Assembly (NCBI RefSeq): GCF_008728515.1
Contig: NC_044986.1
Coordinates: 62,857,159-62,921,158, forward strand
From: Papio anubis
Taxonomy: Eukaryota; Chordata; Mammalia; Primates; Cercopithecidae
Reading direction: 5' to 3'
DNA: 64,000 nt
In this document: one piece after another, positions 1-11,126 of the stretch
Position numbering within the stretch: the first letter of the stretch is position 1
Layout of the letters: every line of letters begins with the position of its first letter
Notes under the pieces: model-generated
Seen by the model: the letters and a program-made list of their open reading frames with translations, nothing else
Told to the model about the DNA's origin: nothing
The model's database searches: none
Program-made: the position numbers and the translations under genes

Positions 1-149
1 ATATAATTTTATTCTATGGCAGGAGTTGTATATTATCACTTCGGAAGAAAGCGATATAATCCACTTGTATAGCATGGTGTAGCTAATAAATAGCATTTTA
101 TACTTTGTCTCTTTTTTCCTCTCCCTCTCATACTTTCCCACTATTTTAA

Positions 150-228
150 ACAGCTTTATTGAGTTACAATTGACATAAAATAAACATCCCATATTTCAAG
201 TGGGTGTACAATTTGATAAATTTTTGGT
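150..228 (+). mobile_element. L1M 3'-UTR-like fragment
   Basis: The stretch beginning CAGCTTTATTGAG and running through ACAATTTGATAAATTTTTGG resembles the 3' untranslated region common to several old L1M subfamilies, in sense orientation. It abuts a minus-strand L1 segment, so it is either a separate insertion or a rearranged end. The match is short and diverged. Confidence 0.35.
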
Positions 229-382
229 AGGTTACTGATTGAATTTTTTACATGAATAACCAGTTGTTCCAACACCATTTGCGGAAATGATTATCCTTTG
301 CCCACTGAATTGCCTTCGAACTTTGGTTGAATATCAGTTGTCTACATCCATGTAGATCTTTATGGATTCCAGTCACTTCTAT
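229..382 (-). mobile_element. L1 ORF2 fragment, left flank of the Tigger insertion
   Basis: Read on the minus strand this is distal ORF2 sequence; on the plus strand the landmarks are CCAGTTGTTCCAACACCATTT, then the CCCACTGAATTGCCTT block and the ATCAGTTG block. It stops near 382, where Tigger sequence starts. L1 of the same orientation resumes at 3314, so both pieces probably belonged to one element. About 550 bases of ORF2 expected between the two pieces are absent. Confidence 0.65.
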
Positions 383-849
383 TGGGGGCCCATGTCTAAA
401 CACAAAATTCATTATGTTTTATATGTACTTTATACACATAGACTGAACGCAATATACAATGTTTTAATAATTTTGTTAATGAAAAGAATTGCATATTTTA
501 AATCATCAGAAAGCAAAGGTGTCACCATCTTGGCCACCCATATGAGCCATCTGTGGTTGTTTGGCATCACCATCATTCTTGATTTTGAATTTATATGCTA
601 CTGATAAGCAACAATTTCTTTAATTTATTTACCCATAAGTATTTATCTGCAAAAAAAATATGGCATGCCATTAATACAGTAAAAAAAAATGTATCTAGGG
701 TAACGAAGCAGCACAGTAGCATCACCAGAATTCCTGTATCAGCTGTTGAACAGCAGCAACAACCAACAATGGCAGGCTTTCAGTCTCCACCTATGATGCT
801 GTGTTTTGATTAATAGGTTACTGTATGCTGAATTTTTGTTTAGGTGAGG

Positions 850-2690
850 AAGAAAAATCAAAATAGTTGAAGGACCAGGAAGTGAGTCCTCTAGGGATGA
901 AGAGGCATTTTGTGGATGACTTTTAAAAATGTTTCCTTCAGAGTCATCTTGCCTCAATAACAATGGTTTTTGTCTTAGAAGTCTCTCTTTGGGATTACAG
1001 GCATGATCCTGAGGTGGATCACCTGAGGTCAGGAGTTCGAGACTAGCCTGGCCAACATGGTAAAACCCCGTCTCTACTAAAAATATAAAAAATGTAGCCA
1101 GGCATGGTGGTGGGTGCCTGTAATCCCAGCCACTCAGGAGGCTGACTCAGGAGAATCGCCTGAACTTGGGAGGTGGAGGATGCAGTGAGCTGAGATCATG
1201 ACACTGCACTCTAGCCTGGGCAACAAGAGCGAAACTCCACCTCAAAAAAAAAAAAAAAAAAAAAAAAGAATAAGAATTAGTAGTAGTAGTAGTTGTCATC
1301 ATCGTCATCGTCATCTCTCTTTGGCTTTATAAACTGACATGATTTCTTGTTCTGTTATAAATGCACAGTACTGTAGTCCTTCAATAAGCCCGTCACACAT
1401 TTTTAGCTTGTCCATAGGAACTTTTTCTTCAGTGTTAACGTCATTTTAATCAACACTACTATCACAATCAACTTGATTCAAAACCATTTGGACTATTTCA
1501 CCATCGGTCAATGAATTAAGAATTTGAATCTCATTATTGATGTTAAAAATAATCAAGTTCTCTGATATTTACTTCTGCTAGCCTAGGGAAAAGCTCTGAA
1601 ATTTTATTTTTTGTGTATGTAAGGAGGTCAGACACCATCTTTTTTCTCAGTTGGCCTACAGAATTCTTCAAAGTCACCACCTTGCTCATCGAGATCACTG
1701 AATATAGTCACAGGCAAGAGGTTGTGCCAGGAATGTACTACTGTGTCTTTAGTCACTGCCTTCCAAGTGTTAGCAATGGCATAAACAGCACCCTTCATGC
1801 TAAACTCCTTCTGAAAACCTTCCACACCCACACCTCTCTTCACTAGTGCTGGCATGATGTTCAAGAAAGTGTTTTTATATTTACTCTTCATCAATCTAAG
1901 GATACCTTGGTCACATGACTGAATTAATGAAGTCACATTTGGGGAAAGTATATGGCATAAGCATTATTTTTGATGAAAATTTCAGCTGAAGGATGAGCAG
2001 AAACCTTGTAAAGGATTAACAAAATCTTACAATTGCCATCCAATCCAGCTTCCTTGCAGTAACCTTGAGTCTCTGGTATAAAATGTTTGTGAATTCAATC
2101 AGAAAACATGTCCCTGGTGATCCATACATTTTTGTTAACATAATAGTGGACTGCTAAGAAACTCACTCCTTGAAAACAGTGAGGATGCAAGCTTTTGCCT
2201 ATCAGAACAAGTTCGTACTTTTGTATGCCTGCTGCATTAGCACACACCAGCACAGTTATTGTTCTTGGCATCTTTAATTTTTGTAGGGGCTGCCTCATTA
2301 GCTGTTGTCAGTGTCTTTCTGGGGCAACGGTACCAAAACAGTGATGTTTCATTAGCATTATAGACTAGTTCTGGCATCAGATTTTCATCAGCGATGACTT
2401 TGGCAAATTTGTCAATGAATTTTTCCACTACTACATGACCAGAAGATGCTTTATCACTACAAATCTTTAAAAAGTAATGTCATAGTTTTTCTTAATTTTC
2501 AGCAGCCAGCCTGTTGAATACTCAGGGTTCCCTTCAATGCTCATTTCATCATTATAGATCTTTGCTTGTCTCATGATTGGTATCCCATTAAGTGACAAGT
2601 GTTCACTGCAATGGTAATGGATCCACTCTTTAAATACACAATCAAGATTTTTATTGTTAGCCATAAACAGTGCTTTTCTATTTTTCATTG
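850..2690 (-). pseudogene. Tigger transposase pseudogene (CENP-B-like DNA binding plus DDE domain)
   Basis: The minus-strand reading frames, in order, match pogo-type transposases: a CENP-B/Tc5-like helix-turn-helix region (about 2690-2470), the start of the DDE domain (2428-2240), the middle part (2298-2095), the third block (1936-1628), and the C-terminal acidic/serine tail beyond the Alu (963-850). Several stops and frameshifts separate them. Two catalytic positions are lost: the usual N-A-D-E-T motif reads N-A-N-E-T, and the usual F-L-D-N-C-S-A-H motif reads I-L-Y-K-V-S-A-H. The family once encoded the enzyme cutting and joining Tigger ends in the nucleus; this copy cannot. Confidence 0.85.
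982..1324 (+). mobile_element. Alu with inverted 5' end and complex A-rich tail
   Basis: Sense Alu from about 1008 to the poly-A ending at 1267; the first ~45 bases of the consensus are absent. In their place 991-1006 reads GGGATTACAGGCATGA, the Alu start in reverse complement. The tail continues into TAG and TCATCG trinucleotide repeats (about 1277-1312). An 11-bp direct repeat TCTCTCTTTGG flanks the whole unit (982-992 and 1314-1324), so the inverted piece and the tail lie inside one candidate insertion. It interrupts the Tigger relic. Confidence 0.93.
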
Positions 2691-3313
2691 ACTTCTATTC
2701 ATCACTTTCAGTACAAAACTTCAACAGTTTATCCTTCTGTTTCTTCAGGTCATATATGGTAGTCATTCCAACACTATACTCTTCTATAAAACATTTCAAT
2801 TTCCACCACTGTCCCGTTTCTTCAACAGTTTGACTTTCTGTGCTGTAGAGAAACAAAAATGCTTCCTTTTCTTATCATTGTTACCCAATACTGGTATCAT
2901 GGGGTAACTACAGGACTTTTTAATATTTTTAATAATCTTTACACTTTAGAGCAGAGAATAAGAAAATAAAAACACAGTAATGCATGTAGTTCTTGACCCC
3001 ATGTGACACATTATTGGAAACCTGCCATTGGTGTGTTTGGCCTGCATACGTGCTATTTTATTACCCTTTATGAGTGTGCTTGCATAGTGGGGGTGGAGGA
3101 ATCTAGGTACTTAAGAAAGATATATTTCATAGGTGAAGGGGTCTGAGAGGGTCTTTTTCCCCTTGGGGATGCTGAATAAACTGTGTGCTCAGAGCCTGTT
3201 TTTTGACTACACCTGTCACATGAAGCCATACATAGAATTTTCCACTTGTGGTATTATGTAGGTGTTCCAAAAAGCATTTTGGATTTTCAGATTAGTGATG
3301 CTCAGCCTGTACT

Positions 3314-4290
3314 AGTAGATTCCAACATATTTTCTACATAAATAATCTCATGTCATCTGTAAAGTTTTACTTCTTCCTTTCTAATCTGGATGTCATTCAT
3401 TCATTCATTCATTCATTCATTCATTCAATGTTTTCCTTATTGCACTAGCTACAGCATCTGGTATAATGCTGAACACAAGTGGTAAGAGTGAACATCTTTG
3501 TCTTATTCTTGATCTTAAAGTATCCAGTCTTGCTGCTCTAACGATGTTTGTTTTTTATAGACCCCTCTTATCAAGTTGAAGAACTTTCTTTCCATTCCTA
3601 GTGTTTACTTTAGTTGAATTTGGTCATATATTTGTCTGTGGAAATAATCATATGGTTTTCTTTATTAACTTGTTACTATGGTAAACTTACATTGATTTGT
3701 TTTAATGTTAGCTAACCTAGTATTCTCAGGATAAATCCTGTTTCATTAGGATATGTTAAGCTTTTAGATACTGTTGAATTAGATTTGTTCACATTTTAAA
3801 AATACATTTTTGCATCTATATTCATATTGATCCATATATTTATTAATTTTTTATAATGTCTTTGGTTTTAGCATCAGGATAGTGTTAGCCTCAGAGAACG
3901 AGTTGGGAAGTAGTTTCTCTGCTCAATTTTTTGAAAAATAATTGCATATAATTGGTAATTGGTACTATTTCTTACTTAAATGTTTGGTAGAATTAATCAG
4001 TGAAGCCATCTAGGCTTTGAATTTTCTTTGTTGGAAGGTACAAATGTCAGATGGATTAAATTGATAATAATGCCATTTAAGTCATCTACATCCTTAACTA
4101 ATATATTGGTTTGAATGTTCTATCAGTTATTGAGATTGAGGTGTTGACGTCTCTAAACATAATTGTGTATTTGTTTATTACTCCATCTTTTTTTGGAAGC
4201 ATAATATCCCTTCCTTTAACAAATTATATTATTTTATTCTATTTGCATTTTTACTTTTTATCATGTTCTTTTTTGATCCTTTTAAGAATA
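3314..4290 (-). mobile_element. L1 ORF2 segment (old L1M/L1P), antisense
   Basis: On the plus strand it reads the reverse of the ORF2 reverse-transcriptase region: landmarks are CTACATAAATAATCTCATGTC, TTTTACTTCTTCCTTTC, the GGTAAGAGTGAACATC block, GGTTTTAGCATCAGGATAG and GGTAGAATTAATCAGTG. Many substitutions and stops exist, so no protein is encoded. A CATT microsatellite has grown inside it. It is the likely right half of the L1 split by the Tigger element. The end near 4290 is approximate. Confidence 0.85.
3394..3427. repeat. (CATT)n microsatellite
   Basis: About 8.5 perfect CATT units inside the L1 ORF2 segment, at a place where the L1 consensus is only T-rich. It arose after the L1 insertion. 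Confidence 0.95.
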
Positions 4291-5929
4291 CTGTCAGTAC
4301 TAAATAGTACCCATGGTTACACTGATTTTTGTCTTAGCCCTTTATTCATTTCTAGCTCAACTATATTTTCCCACCTCTTTTTTGAAACAAAAATATTCAT
4401 TTTTCTCCACAAAGTAGGAATTCCTTCTAATCCTAAGCAACACAATTCTCCTAGACACAAGTATTTTCAAGCCAGTCATTTTTGATATCACTTCATAGCA
4501 AATATATCTTCTCAGCTAAATCTTTACTCAAGTAGTGTATTATCCTCCCTCTGTTATCAGTCCCTGACCGTACTTCACGTTGTGACATTTTAAATTATTG
4601 TGGTAAACCTCTTCTGCCTCTAGAACAGTATTTCATACATCATCAGTGTGCAACAGAAACAAGAACATCCCCAGGTTTACCACTGCATACAAAAAACAAC
4701 TGAAATTCTCCAGTCTATCCAAATAAACCAGTTGTCCTCCCTTGGCAACTCTCTGTCTCCTTCCTTCATTCCTTCTTCCTTTCTTCCTTCCTTCCTTTCA
4801 ACAAATATTTATACTCACTCTTAAATGCAGCTTTCAAGCAATTAATCTACTCATTGTTCTCAAAAGATAGCTTATCTTTTTTTTTTTTTTTTTAATTGGA
4901 CCATATGGCTCCACTGCTCTTCCTATGCAAGTCTTGCAAGGCCCACTTTTAGCCCATCTTCTGAATGAACATTTTCAGTCTCCAAAGACAGAGATTTTTC
5001 TCATTTCTGGGCATATTATTGACTGTGTACATAAACACACCAAACAGCAGTGGATCAAAAACACACACAGAAGCCATTACTGCCTCAATCAGTTAAATAA
5101 GAATGGTTAAAAATAATCTGTTCTTTAAACTGATGGCAATAGGAAGGAAAATGTCAGCTTGCTTTTTAGGCTGTTGTCTTCCTGATAACACTGGTAGAAA
5201 GATAATCCTTTACCCTAAAAATTACTACTGGATTATGAGGAATAAATGCATACATAGTTCTTCCGGCCATGCAGTCCATATGAAAACTGGGGTGGGGGGG
5301 GGTCACAACAGTTTAAATAAAAGAGAAGTTTCAGTTTTTCTGTAAATGTCCACACCATAATGAAAAAACGATTTGAAGTCACAGTAATGAGAGAGTGTTT
5401 CAGTAGAATGAAGTGTGAAATTTGCAGGAAGGAGAACCAAGACTGAAAATACAAAAACATTAGTAGGAAAGAGACATTGCAAAATACTATAATATGTATG
5501 GCTAACAGAATTAGCAGAGAATATAAGAGACACACAGGAAGATTATCAAAGATATCAATACTAAAGAGACAGAGAATGTTTAAAATAATAAGAATACTTA
5601 TGTGTCCAATTTAAGCATTTAATGATGTTTACATAAAAAATAAGCCACCCTTTAAAAATTCCTTATTTATCTTAGAGTTCCCAGATAAAAATATTGGGAA
5701 GGTATTTTTCAATCAGTAAAACAAACTTCAGTTAGAAAAATTTACTATTAGATAATATTATTAATATCTATAAAAGCTGCATTCATATTAATTTAGCCCA
5801 CATCCACTTTCTACATAACGTATGGAGAAAGAGCAGCTTATAAAATTAATATCTAGGCAATGATGGCCACAGTGCATTTTAAGCATGGCCACTTTTACAG
5901 TCTTTTGTAATAATTACATTTTAATTTTT
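4291..5929. other. Unique AT-rich sequence with pyrimidine tracts
   Basis: I recognise no gene here. It holds a CTTCC/CTTTC-rich tract (4757-4799), a T run (about 4877-4893), and a G-rich stretch of GGGGTGGGGGGGGG type at about 5290-5303. Open frames are short and lack coding character. Confidence 0.6.
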
Positions 5930-6045
5930 TTTTGTCTTAGCAACTAGATCATAAAATCTTTGAGGGCAGGGCTCCCTCTTACATTCTGTGTATCATGTAT
6001 AGTATCCAGCAAGGTAGAAATTAAATAAGATTTCCTGAATTATTC
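5930..6045 (+). mobile_element. L2 3'-end relic
   Basis: The pattern 'AAATCTTTGAGGGCAGGG ... CTCTTACATTCTG ... AATAAG' is that of the L2 3' end (clock-like GAGGGCAGGG core and terminal AATAAATG-like block). It is diverged and short. Confidence 0.6.
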
Positions 6046-6739
6046 CCTAGCTGCTCATCTTAATTGTAGGAATCCATAAATGTCTTTCCTATTGATTCTA
6101 ACATGTTGGGAGCACCAAGTGTCCTTAAGATTACATCCTTGGACTAGAGATTTAATATAAACACTTCATTTAATATTAATAGAAAAGAAACTAACTCAGA
6201 GTACCAATTTCTTGGGTGGAAATACATGGATAATAAAGAAGTGATAAGGTGGTAGAAAAGCAAGCTACCTATTTCAAAACTGTCTTTCATGTGTCAACTG
6301 GTGTTAACTAACCAGGCAACTACGATAGATATAAACAATCACTACAGACAACACTTTCCAAGTCTTCATATCGTACCTCCTTAGAACAAAGCTATTATCA
6401 AGCACTTTTGAAATCCACTTAAGTCTTTTCAAAATGTTTTATAGATTTACTTAGGACAAAGTGTTCTGTTGTATTCAGTCATAATTGGTAGGAAATATCA
6501 ATCGTTTCATTTGTCATAATGCTAAAGTCACTCAGTCTAGGGTCTTAGCTGATTTCCCTTTTCTGAAGAACTATAAAAGGTACAAATAAACTTTATAGAA
6601 ACAGGAAAATCCCAAGCATATATTTAAAAATAATTTTGCCACTAATTATAAAACACATCATCTCTGGCAAGAGCCTTTCCTGGGGAGCATAGTGTACAAG
6701 GTCTAGATGTGACCACCATACAGAGCTTTTTTGGTTTGC
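6046..6739. other. Unique AT-rich sequence
   Basis: Nothing recognisable: no family landmarks, no open frame of note and no clear tandem repeats. Confidence 0.55.
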
Positions 6740-7150
6740 CAGTGCTGCCAAAACAAAACACCACTGACTGGATGTAGCTTAAACAATATAAATTTATTTT
6801 CTCCTAGTTCTAGATGTTAAAAGTGCAAAATCAAGGTGTTGGCAGGTCTAGTTTCTTCTGAGGCCTCTTGCCTTTGCTTGCAGGTGGCTGCCTTCTTGCT
6901 CTGTCTTCACATGGACTTTCCTATGAACTAACATTCCTGGAATCTCTGTGTACCCAAATATCCTCTTCTTACAAGGACACTAGTCATGTTAGGTAAAGTC
7001 CCATCCTAGAAGTCTCATTTTGTCTTAATTACCCCTTGTAGGACCCTATCTCCCAAATGCACTCTCATTCCAAGTAAGGTGCTAGGAGTTAGGGCTTCAA
7101 CATATGAATGAGGAGGAGGAAGGAAGAAATACAATTCGGCCCACAACAAG
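6740..7150 (-). mobile_element. MLT1-type MaLR LTR, antisense
   Basis: The plus strand carries the reverse complement of an MLT1-like LTR: TTTGCCAGTGCTGCC near 6737, AAATTTATTTTCTC, ATCAAGGTGTTGGCAGG, GTCTTCACATGG, TACAAGGACAC, and the end block CAACATATGAATGAGG followed by TTCGGCCCACAACA. This is a mammalian ERVL-MaLR long terminal repeat. I see no internal sequence beside it, so it is a solo LTR or the remnant of one. Confidence 0.85.
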
Positions 7151-8559
7151 AGGGCAGAGAGCTGTCATGAAATTTCAGGAAAGATATAGCTCTCTCAAAT
7201 AATATTTTTACTGAGTATCACTGAATTTAGAGCCAGAAAAGACCCCAAGTTGATCATGTCTCACCACCCAGGCAATGCAGAAATCCCTCGTAAGGTTGTA
7301 AGGTTTTCCTAACTAGTCTCAGTCTCTGCTTCCTTATCCAGGGGATTCACCACTACCATGGAAATAGATGCCATTTATAGAGAGTTAATCATTGTGTGGT
7401 GGGATAATAATTTTGAAATATCAACCCATGTTTTTTCTTTTCCATTTTTCTATCTTGTATTTTCTATTTTCCCCAACTCCAGTGAGCTTTTGTTCTATAC
7501 TTATCACCTCACCAAGTGATATACACTAGAAGTTTTTAGTGTTAAAAAGTCTAGGCCCTGTAAAGACCAGGAAGGATCTGGCATTTGCAGTCTCCCAGGC
7601 CTCATTTCCTCTAGACCAAACTCATAAACACAGCAGCAGAACCTTATACACAACTTTATATGAACTTGTGAAAACCTAGAATGTAGGGAAATAAGATTTC
7701 AGGGTAGCATGGCTTGCTCTGTGTCTGTTTCAGGGCTCTGTGTCTCCTTAGATGGACCTACAACAGTCCATAGAATTTCCTGTGCTTGGATGTGGCACAG
7801 GAACATGACTCCCATCTTCCAAAAGGGGTCTTAACATAGCTGAGATAGGACTTGTAGACAGGAACAAGCACTGATTCAGTAGCAACTTGCATGAGCGAAT
7901 GTCTAGAAAGGATAATGAGTCTCAGCAAATGTCAGATGAAATGGTAGCATAAAGGTCATCATCCCTTGGCAATATGGAAACCGCCATAAATTAGAGAGCT
8001 GCCAAATGGCTAAGGTTTAATTTTTGCCATTCTGTCTCCAAACAGAAATTATTTAGAGAAAAAACATCTATTTTTTGACACCTGGGTTTATGACTACCAT
8101 TAAATAAAAATACTTATTCCTCATTACTTCTCCACTGACTTATATTGATTACAAAAGTATGAATTATATTAAAAGTTGGTGTTGGTTATTACAAACAAGA
8201 ATTTAAATGAGATCAACTAGTATATGTGTTTTTATATGTAGGTAACACATAGTCATTTCAGTGCCCACTCTTTAAGACCCCTTGGGCTTGTAAAATAGGA
8301 AATACACATTAAGAGGTGTGGATAGGTACAATACCAGCAAACATGGCTGATTATAAGCCTCCCATTCTTTAACCAAATCAGAACCCTAATGTGTAAATTT
8401 CAATACTATAGTAAGAAATGTACAATGATGACGTTTGAAATGCTATTAGAAATTAAGAAAGAAGCTAATAACACTATACATTGCTTTTGCCCCTAATAAA
8501 ATACTCATAAAAATAAATTAGATGTGTCAATGTGTCCATCCTTTGAGATCAAGGCCAAT
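7151..8559. other. Unique sequence, no features recognised
   Basis: The 7200-7960 part is somewhat richer in GC than the surroundings, but no frame of length, splice-like structure or repeat family is recognisable. The remainder is AT-rich. Confidence 0.5.
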
Positions 8560-8720
8560 TGTAGTGACATAGAATGTTGAAACTGGAAGGGTTCTTAGAA
8601 GCCATCTGGCAAACACTCTCATAAACAGACGTGAGAATCGAGATCCAGAAACATGAAAAGATGTGTTTAGGGCAACAGCAGTCACTGGCAAATCCAGTGT
8701 GGAAGATGGTGTCTTCACAC
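8560..8720 (-). mobile_element. MIR-like relic, antisense (weak)
   Basis: The plus strand shows a pattern of 'GAAACTGGAAGG ... AGGGCAACAGCAGTCACTGGCAAA' reminiscent of reversed MIR (CAAGGTCACACAGC ... GTGGCAGAGC). Divergence makes this tentative. Confidence 0.38.
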
Positions 8721-10061
8721 ATTCCACTTCTTTTTCTGCAAAGCAACTCAAGGTCACAGCAGAATCATTTCTTCAAGGTTTTCCTACTCTTCTATAAGGG
8801 CAATTACATGATTGACACTTATTTAAAATATTTAAAACTATTTATAATCATGAATGAAATTTAAAAGAGTCAAGACACTAGATACCCCAAAAGTTGGCTT
8901 TCCCTTTTAAGAAAATCATTTTCTGATAGAACATTTGGTTTCTCAAATTTTATCTATCATTAATGACATGCTCTGCTGCCAGAATGATGGAATGGCCTAG
9001 ATTGTTTAGAGTACACGAAATTATCTTTAATGAAGATAATTTCATTAGCTTTGTGATGATAATGAAGAATTAGCCTATCTTTGTGATAATGAAGAAATAA
9101 AGTTTTCTTCACAATAATATTATGAAGAAATCTTTAACAATAAGCTAAGCTGAATTTAGAAAAATTTATATGTGGCTCCTAAAGCATTCATAATTATATA
9201 TGAAACTCTTTAATAAATTTTTTCCTAAAGTTGTCAATATATATTCTAGACATATATTCAAATATATTTTAAGATACATTAAAAGTTGTAATTTTAAATA
9301 TAGTTTGAGGCAAGAATTAAACTCTTTAAGATATTTATAATTCAACATTGAAATAAATCTTAAAACTTTGTCATGCGCTTGTTACAATTACAGTTTTGTA
9401 ATTCTGTTTGCATCAGGTAGGTTGCAAATAATACCACTTCTTTATTCACATAGCACTTTCTATCTATAGAATGTCCTTTAAATATACTACTAATTTCCTC
9501 CATGCCTTGCTGTAGAATCTTTAAAAATGTGTTAGCAGTTTATGCAGTTTTTTCTTCTAGTTGTAGATCGAAAGATTCAGAGTTAGCCACCCGAGGTAGG
9601 CAGTGTGGAAACCTACTCTCAAAGACATTTTTGGTGAGTGAACATAATCCTATTTTCTACCAGTTGACACAAATCTCAAACTGATTTGTTAGAATATATA
9701 TTCTGCATATAGTCAAGCAATACAGGACCTGGAATACACAATTAGTCTCTTCAAGAAACTTTATTCATCCTTTCACTGTGAACAAGAACAACAACAAAAA
9801 AAAAGTAAGAAACTTCAGCAAGATAAAGAACAAACTTTATCTTTAACTTTAGCTTCAGAAACTTCAGAAATTTTAATTGAAATGTTAAAGAAAAACAGCT
9901 ATATATCATGAAATATATTAATTTAAGTACTTGACCTCTCTAATAATGTATCCTCCTAGGTGTCCCTCATTCCATTATTCAATCTGCTTTTGTCTTCCTT
10001 GTACTTCTCTGCGTTGCTTCTTTACCCATTCAACAACGTAAGTTAGGATTACTGGGTGGGC
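8721..10061. other. AT-rich unique sequence with short imperfect duplications
   Basis: At 9050-9130 the phrase CTTTGTGATAATGAAGAA occurs twice in imperfect tandem, and TTCTTCA/TGAAGAA arms form a small hairpin near 9105-9130. The 9170-9350 stretch is almost pure A/T. No gene is recognised. Confidence 0.5.
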
Positions 10062-10371
10062 TTTTCTTTTTTCTTTTCTTGTTTTCTTGAGACAGAGTCT
10101 CCTTCAGTCATCCAGGCTGGAGTGCAATGGCGTGATCTCAGCTCACTGCAACCTCTACCTCCCGGGTTCAAGTGATTCTCATGTCTCAGCCTCCCTAGTA
10201 GCTGGGATTATAGGTGTGTGCCACCATGCCTGGCTAATTTTTGTAAATTTTAGTAGAGACAGGGTTTCACCATGTTGGTCAGGCTGGTCTCGAACTCTTG
10301 ACCTTGGTGATCTGCTCATCTCAGCTTCTCAAAGTGCTGGGATTATAGGAATAAGCCACTGCACCCAACCC
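10062..10371 (-). mobile_element. Alu, full length, antisense
   Basis: A T-rich tail at the left, then GAGACAGAGTCTC, both arms, and GCCACTGCACCCAACC at the right. About 10 % divergence by eye suggests an S-type copy. A 113-codon open frame across it is the usual spurious Alu frame. Confidence 0.97.
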
Positions 10372-11071
10372 TTACTTTCAAAAGTTCTTACCTTTCTTAT
10401 GTTTTTACTATTTAGAATATTTGGCTGAAGTTTTTACTCTTTCTTGTTGCCTTCCCCAAGCCTTGGCCCCAGCCATCTTTTCTGACTGTGCCCATTTTTG
10501 CTAGGCAAAACCTAGCAAGAACCTCCTTCACACCAAAAACAAATTTTCCTAATGCCTCTTGTCAAGGTCCAACAGTGGTAGAGCTGAAACAGAGCCAATG
10601 GAGTTGTCTATATCATCCAGCTTCGTATTTATTAGCCACGTATGTGCTGCAAATCTTAGAAAGGGAAGGATGGTGCTAAGTTCTCTGCAGATGCTCAAAT
10701 GCTAAATAGTAAACATGTGATACAAGCTGAGATTCACAATAAAGACAAGGAATATCCAAAAACATGTACTTCAAAATTATATCAGTTAATTCCCCTAGGC
10801 AGTTTAGAACACAGGATTTTAAAATTTTTGATGAGTAAAGAGGGAGGAATTAAATGATAGGCAAACATGTAGACTGCATGTTGAGTAAGAATTCATTGTC
10901 CCAAAGAGCTGTTATCCCAAATCAGCTGGCTCTGATATTTCCATATTATTCAAGAAGGTAGTCAGTCACCATTTTAGGAATGGTTTGACTTTAGCTGAAA
11001 GTGATTAGCAATTTTTTCTGAATATAAAATATGGAGAAGTTATTCATAAATGTCAAATCAGTCTCTCTTAA
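10372..11071. other. Unique sequence
   Basis: No repeat family or gene is recognised. A 63-codon frame at 10488-10679 has no features supporting coding. Confidence 0.5.
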
Positions 11072-11110
<39 letters not shown>

Positions 11111-11126
11111 AACACATTCACACATG
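11072..11126. repeat. Compound (CT)n(CA)n microsatellite
   Basis: A CT run of about 12 units passes directly into about 8 CA units with one interruption. Likely polymorphic in length. Confidence 0.95.

Larger units (their letters stand above)
383..3313 (-). mobile_element. Tigger2-like (pogo/TcMar) DNA transposon, decayed
   Basis: The minus-strand 5' end near 3313 reads TACAGGCTGAGCATC and continues with TAATCTGAAAATCC, the terminal inverted repeat of the Tigger2/MER28 family; the TA next to it is the expected target dinucleotide. Transposase coding follows (2690 down to about 850), then the family's 3' non-coding part (the TGTGTATAAAG and TTTTGTGTTTAGAC blocks near 400-440). The second terminal repeat is missing: the element stops abruptly at about 383 against L1. 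An Alu interrupts it at 982-1324. It is non-autonomous and immobile today. Confidence 0.87.

Noticed and set aside
1277..1313. TAG/TCATCG trinucleotide string as an independent microsatellite
   Set aside because: Better explained as part of the Alu tail, because the candidate TSD lies beyond it.
4111..4485. 124-codon plus-strand frame rich in F/L/S
   Set aside because: Overlaps the antisense L1 and pyrimidine-rich DNA; hydrophobic character follows from T-rich codons.
10087..10428. 113-codon frame, and similar frames at 21429-21728, 22107-22427, 31014-31340, 38740-39144, 44687-44944 and 54749-55219
   Set aside because: They lie in Alus and are the usual spurious frames in antisense Alu sequence; stops and frame depend on the Alu, with no independent evidence of coding.
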